Below are positions 60,165 through 64,000 of a stretch of DNA of 64,000 nucleotides, piece by piece. Numbering within the stretch: the first letter of the stretch is position 1; each line of letters starts with the position of its first letter. Made by a program: the position numbers and the translations under genes. The stretch is from Paenibacillus rhizosphaerae (GTDB lineage Bacteria; Bacillota; Bacilli; Paenibacillales; Paenibacillaceae). Location of the stretch: the NCBI RefSeq assembly GCF_014192015.1, contig NZ_JACHXJ010000003.1, positions 62,001-126,000 of the forward strand, given 5' to 3'. The notes under the pieces are model-generated. The model made no database searches and had not been told where the DNA came from. It was given only the letters and a program-made list of their open reading frames with translations.

Positions 60165-60970
60165 CTATTGCATTGCGCCCAGATGGCGCAAATGCTCAAT
60201 CGAACGGTGAGAGTCCTCCTTCATGCTGCGGAAGGCGCCGGTGTCCTGGCGATGCCAGAGCTCTAGCGTCAGCCATCCTTCGTAATGTACCGCTTTCAAT
60301 GCATCCATGATTTCCGCCATTGAAATCTCCCCTTCCAGCAGATCTTCGGTGGGCATGCTGCCGTAGGCGTTTCTCAGATGAACGGCGGCGATTCTTTCGG
60401 GATATTCCCGAATCCAGTTGAGCGGCTGAGATGCCGGAGGCCCAAGCCCAGGCCGTATCCAGGCACAGCAGCACATCATTCGAAGCGTATTGGATCACAG
60501 ATCGGAGATCTCCATCACATAGCACAAGCTCATCGGCATGATTGTGGAAGCAGGTTCGAAGGCCATACTCCCTGGCTATGCGGGCAATCAGGCTTAAATT
60601 TTCACCTTGTCTTTTCAGCTCATTCTCTGTCTTGATCTCGGGATGCGACCAGCTTCCCTTGGGGTCTGCGTTTACGATCAAATACCCGGCTCCGGCTGCC
60701 TGCAGCTGCTCGCCCGCCGTCCGAATGGGATCCGGCAGACTTCGTTCATCGGCCGGTTTATGGAGATCAAGTCCCAAGTATCCAGCCGACATCCGGAGTC
60801 CGCTTCCCTGAAGTGCTTCAAGAAGTTCTTCGGAAGGCTCGTCTTCAATGGCATTAAACCCCGACTCCCGATTTTCCTGCAGAGCCTGCCCGATGTCCCA
60901 TGCCCTTCCTTCGGCTTTATATTTTTCCTTCCAGCCGTACCAAATTGCTCGAATAGCCTTTGATTTTCAT
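60165..60970 (-). pseudogene. Sugar phosphate isomerase/epimerase, frameshifted
   Basis: The ATG at 60970 overlaps the stop of the Gfo/Idh gene (ATGA), a typical coupled start. After a few codons the reading moves to another frame (AIWYGWKEKYKAEGRAWDIGQAL..), continues as YLGLDLHKPADERSLPDP and HADELVLCDGDLRSVIQYAS, and reaches LLCLDTAWAWASGIS near 60430. Homology then jumps again to QPLNWIREYPERIAAVHLRNAYG and GWLTLELWHRQD, ending at 60165. At least two frame changes are needed, so a functional product is not expected. Sequencing error cannot be excluded for either. Confidence 0.8.
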
Positions 60971-62061
60971 GCTATATCCACTCCCGACCGGGTAATTTCA
61001 ACTGCGGTCCCGCTCTGCGCGGACTCATATATTCCTGCCAGCACATTGAAGACAAAGACCGCCTCGGACTGTACGAGGGCCGGTGAATTCTGGCCTCGAA
61101 CGGCATCAGCGAAGAATATGACCGGTTTATGCATCGGATCGTTCGGTTCCTGCTCTTCCACCGTATACACAGTCGTCTCAGGCTGTCCGTTAACATCTAC
61201 AGTTAAATGAACCTCGTTTCCGCCCCAGTACGGCGAGAAAGTCACTGCGCCCTTTTTGCCTTCGAGCTGAACGAGCTGCATCTCTTTCCCGTGCGTGCAG
61301 GAAGAACGCTCATATTGGACCCAGAATGGATTTCCGGCGCGCGCTTTAACGCTCAGCTGTGCCCCGACATGGAACTCAACATCCATCACCGTAACCGGGT
61401 CGGCCTCTGTTTGGGGCGAAACGCACCAGGCTCCTTTTACTTCCACGGCATCCCAATCCAGCAGTTCATACAGCAGAGCCAGATCGTAAGGTCCCCAATC
61501 GAACAGCGTTCCGCCCCCAGCCTTACTCCGATCGAGAAACCAGCGGCTTTGCGGCTGATATTCAATACCGGAACGCCCTCTTCTTGTTTTCTGCACAAAC
61601 GTGACCTGATACAGATCTCCGATGCAGCCTGCATGCATAAGCTCGGATACCTTTTTGGTAATCGGACTGCCCAAGAAACGCATGCTGCAGCAGCCCAGCA
61701 GGACCCCCGCCTTCTCTGCGGCCTCCGCCATTTCTAACGCTTCCGTCCGGTTCATGGCCAGCGGCTTTTCGCAAAGCACATTCCTCCCGGCCGCTATTGC
61801 TTGAAGCGCGAGACCCTTATGGGTAAAAGGCGGCGTGGCGACGATGACAATATCCTCCGGCTGCGCCGGCTCGGCGAGCATGGCGCCCGGGTCAGAATAT
61901 GCTTCCACATCGGGAAAACCCACTACAAACGAGTCCAGTACAGCCAGATTCACGTCAGCCACCTTGATGCTACTGTCCACGTTATTGTTCACAGACCAGT
62001 GTTGAATGGCCTGGACATGCGTCCTGGCAATGGCTCCGGCTCCTATAATATAAAAACGCAA
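60967..62061 (-). CDS. Gfo/Idh/MocA family oxidoreductase
   Basis: The best start is TTG at 62061 (GGGAGG 7 bases upstream), directly at the Rossmann strand LRFYIIGAGAIARTHVQAI; upstream in-frame codons to 62103 lack support. It has 364 residues. The nucleotide-binding GAGAIA and the conserved EKP motif (NVLCEKPLAM, about residues 93-102) are present. The C-terminal alpha/beta domain has the FDWGPYDLALLYELL (GxxxD-type) segment. NAD(P)-dependent oxidation of a sugar or inositol is likely. It overlaps the frameshifted isomerase gene by 4 bases, first gene of the decaying operon. Divergent from the AraC gene at 62251. Confidence 0.9.
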   Translation of the reverse strand: MRFYIIGAGAIARTHVQAIQHWSVNNNVDSSIKVADVNLAVLDSFVVGFPDVEAYSDPGAMLAEPAQPEDIVIVATPPFTHKGLALQAIAAGRNVLCEKPLAMNRTEALEMAEAAEKAGVLLGCCSMRFLGSPITKKVSELMHAGCIGDLYQVTFVQKTRRGRSGIEYQPQSRWFLDRSKAGGGTLFDWGPYDLALLYELLDWDAVEVKGAWCVSPQTEADPVTVMDVEFHVGAQLSVKARAGNPFWVQYERSSCTHGKEMQLVQLEGKKGAVTFSPYWGGNEVHLTVDVNGQPETTVYTVEEQEPNDPMHKPVIFFADAVRGQNSPALVQSEAVFVFNVLAGIYESAQSGTAVEITRSGVDIA

Positions 62062-62250
62062 AGTATTACCTCCCTTGTTCATGTACTCCGTCTTAGTATA
62101 CAAACGGTGAGCGGCCTATTCTTGCGAAAAACCCGCCAAAACTCCTCATTTTGTCCAGACTTCCGAACTGATCTATCCACCAAATATGTTATAGTAGGGA
62201 AAAGTTCTGATCCACTCGGCTAAGATCACAATGGAAGCGAGGATTAGTGT

Positions 62251-63117
62251 ATGTTTTACGAGTCCATTCGACTGGATCAACCCTTTAAATTCAGCTCGTT
62301 TACCGGAAACTGGGCAACACATGAGCTCCATATCCACGATTGTCTTGAAATCGGCGTGATAACGGCAAACCGCGTAAAGTACCGGATCGGAGACCATGAA
62401 TATGTCGGAACAGCGGGTGATGTTTTTTTGCTGCGCCCATTCGAGCCCCATTGGTGCTTCAGCTGCGAAGGGGAGGATTATGGCTATCAAATGCTATTGT
62501 TTCACAGCTCCGCGGTCCGCAGCGTCCCGGACGGGGAACAGCTAATCATTCCCTTCTACTCGTGGGCAGATACCATGTCACCATGTATTCCGGCGGAAAC
62601 CGAAGCAGCACAGACCATCAGCATCTGTATGAATGCTGCGCTGATGGCCGGAAGCAAACAGCAAGCAGGGTGGAATGCCAGACAGTACGCGTCATTTATC
62701 CAGATCCTAATCTCGATTTACGACCTGTACGGCGGATATCATTCCGCCGGCACCGGCAACCGCCGCATTGCTGCCGATACAGTAGCTGCTTTTAAAGGCG
62801 TCCAGGTATACTTGTCAAGGTATCAAGAACCCATTGCGGCAGAAGATGGCCGCGCAGCATCCGGTTTAACCCGGACGGCCTACCATCAGCTGTTTCGCCA
62901 GCTGACCGGCCTGACCCCCCATGTATTCCTGAGCCGGATCCGCGTCCATGCCGCAATGGACCTTCTCGCCAACAGTGGCCTCAGCATGATTGAAATTTGT
63001 GAGGAGAGCGGATTTCTTTCACTGAGTACCTTTAACAAGCAGTTCAAAAATTTGTTGGGCTGCTCCCCGAGTGCTTACCGTCAACAGGCCGTTCAAAAAA
63101 GGAAAAGGACGATGTAA
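62251..63117 (+). CDS. AraC family regulator of the sugar dehydrogenase/isomerase operon
   Basis: A 288-residue protein: cupin-like sensor (about 15-100; HDCLEIGVITANRVKYRIGDHEY...LLRPFEPHWC) and double HTH (about 180-280; ALMDLLANSGLSMIEICE-like helix, SLSTFNKQFKNLLGCSPSAY). The ATG at 62251 has GAGG 8 bases upstream. It is divergent from the Gfo/Idh gene, 189 bases apart, and is its likely regulator. Confidence 0.9.
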   Translation: MFYESIRLDQPFKFSSFTGNWATHELHIHDCLEIGVITANRVKYRIGDHEYVGTAGDVFLLRPFEPHWCFSCEGEDYGYQMLLFHSSAVRSVPDGEQLIIPFYSWADTMSPCIPAETEAAQTISICMNAALMAGSKQQAGWNARQYASFIQILISIYDLYGGYHSAGTGNRRIAADTVAAFKGVQVYLSRYQEPIAAEDGRAASGLTRTAYHQLFRQLTGLTPHVFLSRIRVHAAMDLLANSGLSMIEICEESGFLSLSTFNKQFKNLLGCSPSAYRQQAVQKRKRTM

Positions 63118-63140
63118 CTGTTGACCGCACCGCGAATTAG

Positions 63141-63824
63141 CCGGGGCTTGGCAATTATTCCGTTTCAGATTCCATTGAAAAGTGGAAAAACTTCCATGAC
63201 GAGATCATTGGAGCCATCCGGGCGACGGGGGCACAAAACATCATCGTGGTTGATGAGCACAATTGGGGGCAAGCGAACGGTTATTCCGGCGGAGATGCCG
63301 ACAGCGCCGTACTGACACAAGGAGCATATCTCAGCAATAAATACGGCACATCACATTCACCCTGCATATATATGAAAATTGGAGCAACGGAGCCGACCGG
63401 TTGAGCCGTTACCTTGCTTCCGCATGCAATCAGAACTTAAGTGTTCATATTGGCGAATATGGGGCCAGTAACGGCTCAACTGCACTGGCCACGGAAGCGA
63501 TGTTTAATGTCCCCAACAACGTCAGCGAAGGAAGTGACGGCTTTGATTTGACGACCGGACCGGCCAGTGGAGGCGGTTATGAAATTAACGCACAGGACAG
63601 CAGCAAGCCGACCAATCTGACCTGGTTCGGCCAGTCCTGTCTGGGATGACAACCACGGAAACCTGGGGACCCCGGTGCCTGAAAATCCGTACCTAGTCAT
63701 GAACGACGGGTTTTTCGAGAACGGTATGACGTATTGGAACAACTGGGGCGGGGACGTATTCGTATGGAAAAATGATGCGTCATCGGACTTCTATGCAGAC
63801 GACATTCAGATTGTAAGGCAGTAA
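63141..63824 (+). pseudogene. GH5-like endoglycosidase remnant with C-terminal module, frameshifted
   Basis: Starting after a TAG at 63138, one frame reads SDSIEKWKNFHDEIIGAIRA, then TGAQNIIVVDEHNWGQANGY. Near 63350 homology passes to another frame (ITFTLHIYENWSNGADRLSRY, then LSVHIGEYGASNGSTALATEA, whose Glu fits the GH5 nucleophile strand) until a TGA at 63647-63649. A third frame continues as VWDDNHGNLGTPVPENPY and WNNWGGDVFVWKNDASSDF to a TAA at 63824. No start codon, signal peptide or N-terminal part of the barrel is found. It is the 3' remnant of a secreted mannanase or cellulase. The exact GH5 subfamily cannot be told. Confidence 0.7.
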
Positions 63825-63850
63825 GTTCATTTTAAAATTGGACCAGATAA

Positions 63851-63900
63851 AACCCACAAGGACAACATGTTATGGATAACAAGTCCCTTGTGGGTTGTTT
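63851..63900 (+). terminator. Terminator after the GH5-like remnant
   Basis: AACCCACAAGG and CCTTGTGGGTT pair perfectly around a 24-base loop that itself contains a smaller inverted repeat (ATGTTAT/ATAAC). TGTTTCTT follows. It can serve both the remnant and the leftward gene ending at 63935. Confidence 0.75.
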
Positions 63901-63934
63901 CTTGCATTGAACTCATATAAAGCTGAGTCGATGA

Positions 63935-64000
63935 CTACTTAAACGTAATATCCTCCGCCTCTTTCGTAAACAGATCCAGTTGATTGGCGCAGGTTACTTT
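63935..64000 (-). CDS. C-terminal end of an unidentified leftward gene
   Basis: From the window edge the reverse strand reads KVTCANQLDLFTKEAEDITF-K and a TAG at 63937-63935. Only 21 residues are visible, so no family can be named. The open frame, the stop just before a terminator hairpin and the leftward orientation support a real gene entering from the right. Confidence 0.45.
   Translation of the reverse strand, partial: KVTCANQLDLFTKEAEDITFK

Noticed and set aside
1..64000. tRNA, rRNA, CRISPR arrays, prophage or intact insertion sequences
   Set aside because: No cloverleaf ending in CCA, rRNA-like stretch, regularly spaced repeats, integrase/transposase motif or terminal repeats were seen on reading through both strands.

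Overview
The window looks like part of a Paenibacillus-type chromosome (Bacillota, Paenibacillaceae). Evidence: strong AAAGGAGG-type ribosome binding sites, frequent TTG and GTG starts, moderate GC, LplA/LplB/LplC-like sugar ABC transporters without their own ATPase, YesM/YesN two-component pairs, many AraC regulators and a dense set of plant cell-wall hydrolases. No rRNA, tRNA, CRISPR array, phage module or intact insertion sequence was recognised.

Layout. 0-8.7 kb: start of a GH29 fucosidase, an AraC regulator, then a leftward arabinoxylan operon without secretion signals (GH43 with Ig-like insert, GH43, GH10, GH127) facing a divergent AraC regulator. 8.8-21.6 kb: a nine-gene leftward operon with two solute-binding proteins, two permease pairs, a membrane-anchored NHL beta-propeller/TPR protein, a Yip1-family protein and a DUF5696 lipoprotein. 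It is divergent from an AraC regulator with a degenerate receiver domain. 22.7-32.9 kb: a secreted modular GH10 xylanase, an adaptor/FtsX-permease/two-ATPase ABC system and a GH43 arabinofuranosidase. 33-40.7 kb: YesN/YesM with an LplA-like binding protein, an AraC regulator and an orphan binding protein. 41-52.2 kb: three esterases, two AraC regulators, a permease-permease-binding-protein operon behind a perfect cre site, and a GH27 alpha-galactosidase.

52.3-57.7 kb is a visibly different, more AT-rich island. It holds a stand-alone ribosomal protein L4 paralogue whose exit-tunnel loop is altered, and a Cfr-family 23S rRNA methyltransferase behind a 41-codon leader ORF, a mutually exclusive antiterminator and a terminator. 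It also holds a small HTH protein, a tandem pair of DUF1259 proteins and a GMC oxidoreductase. I consider the L4/Cfr pair the most interesting system here: apparently inducible remodelling of the peptidyl-transferase centre and exit tunnel.

57.9-64 kb: a lipoprotein, then a decaying sugar-metabolism operon. An intact Gfo/Idh oxidoreductase and one intact sugar-phosphate isomerase are interleaved with a frameshifted isomerase, a broken N-terminal hydrolase fragment and a 41-codon oxidoreductase stub. An AraC regulator, a frameshifted GH5-like pseudogene and the C-terminal 21 codons of an unidentified leftward gene follow.

Overall the extracellular xylanase and esterases would release substituted xylo-oligosaccharides, the ABC importers would take them up, and the enzymes lacking signal peptides would finish them. 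AraC, YesMN and probably CcpA would set expression.
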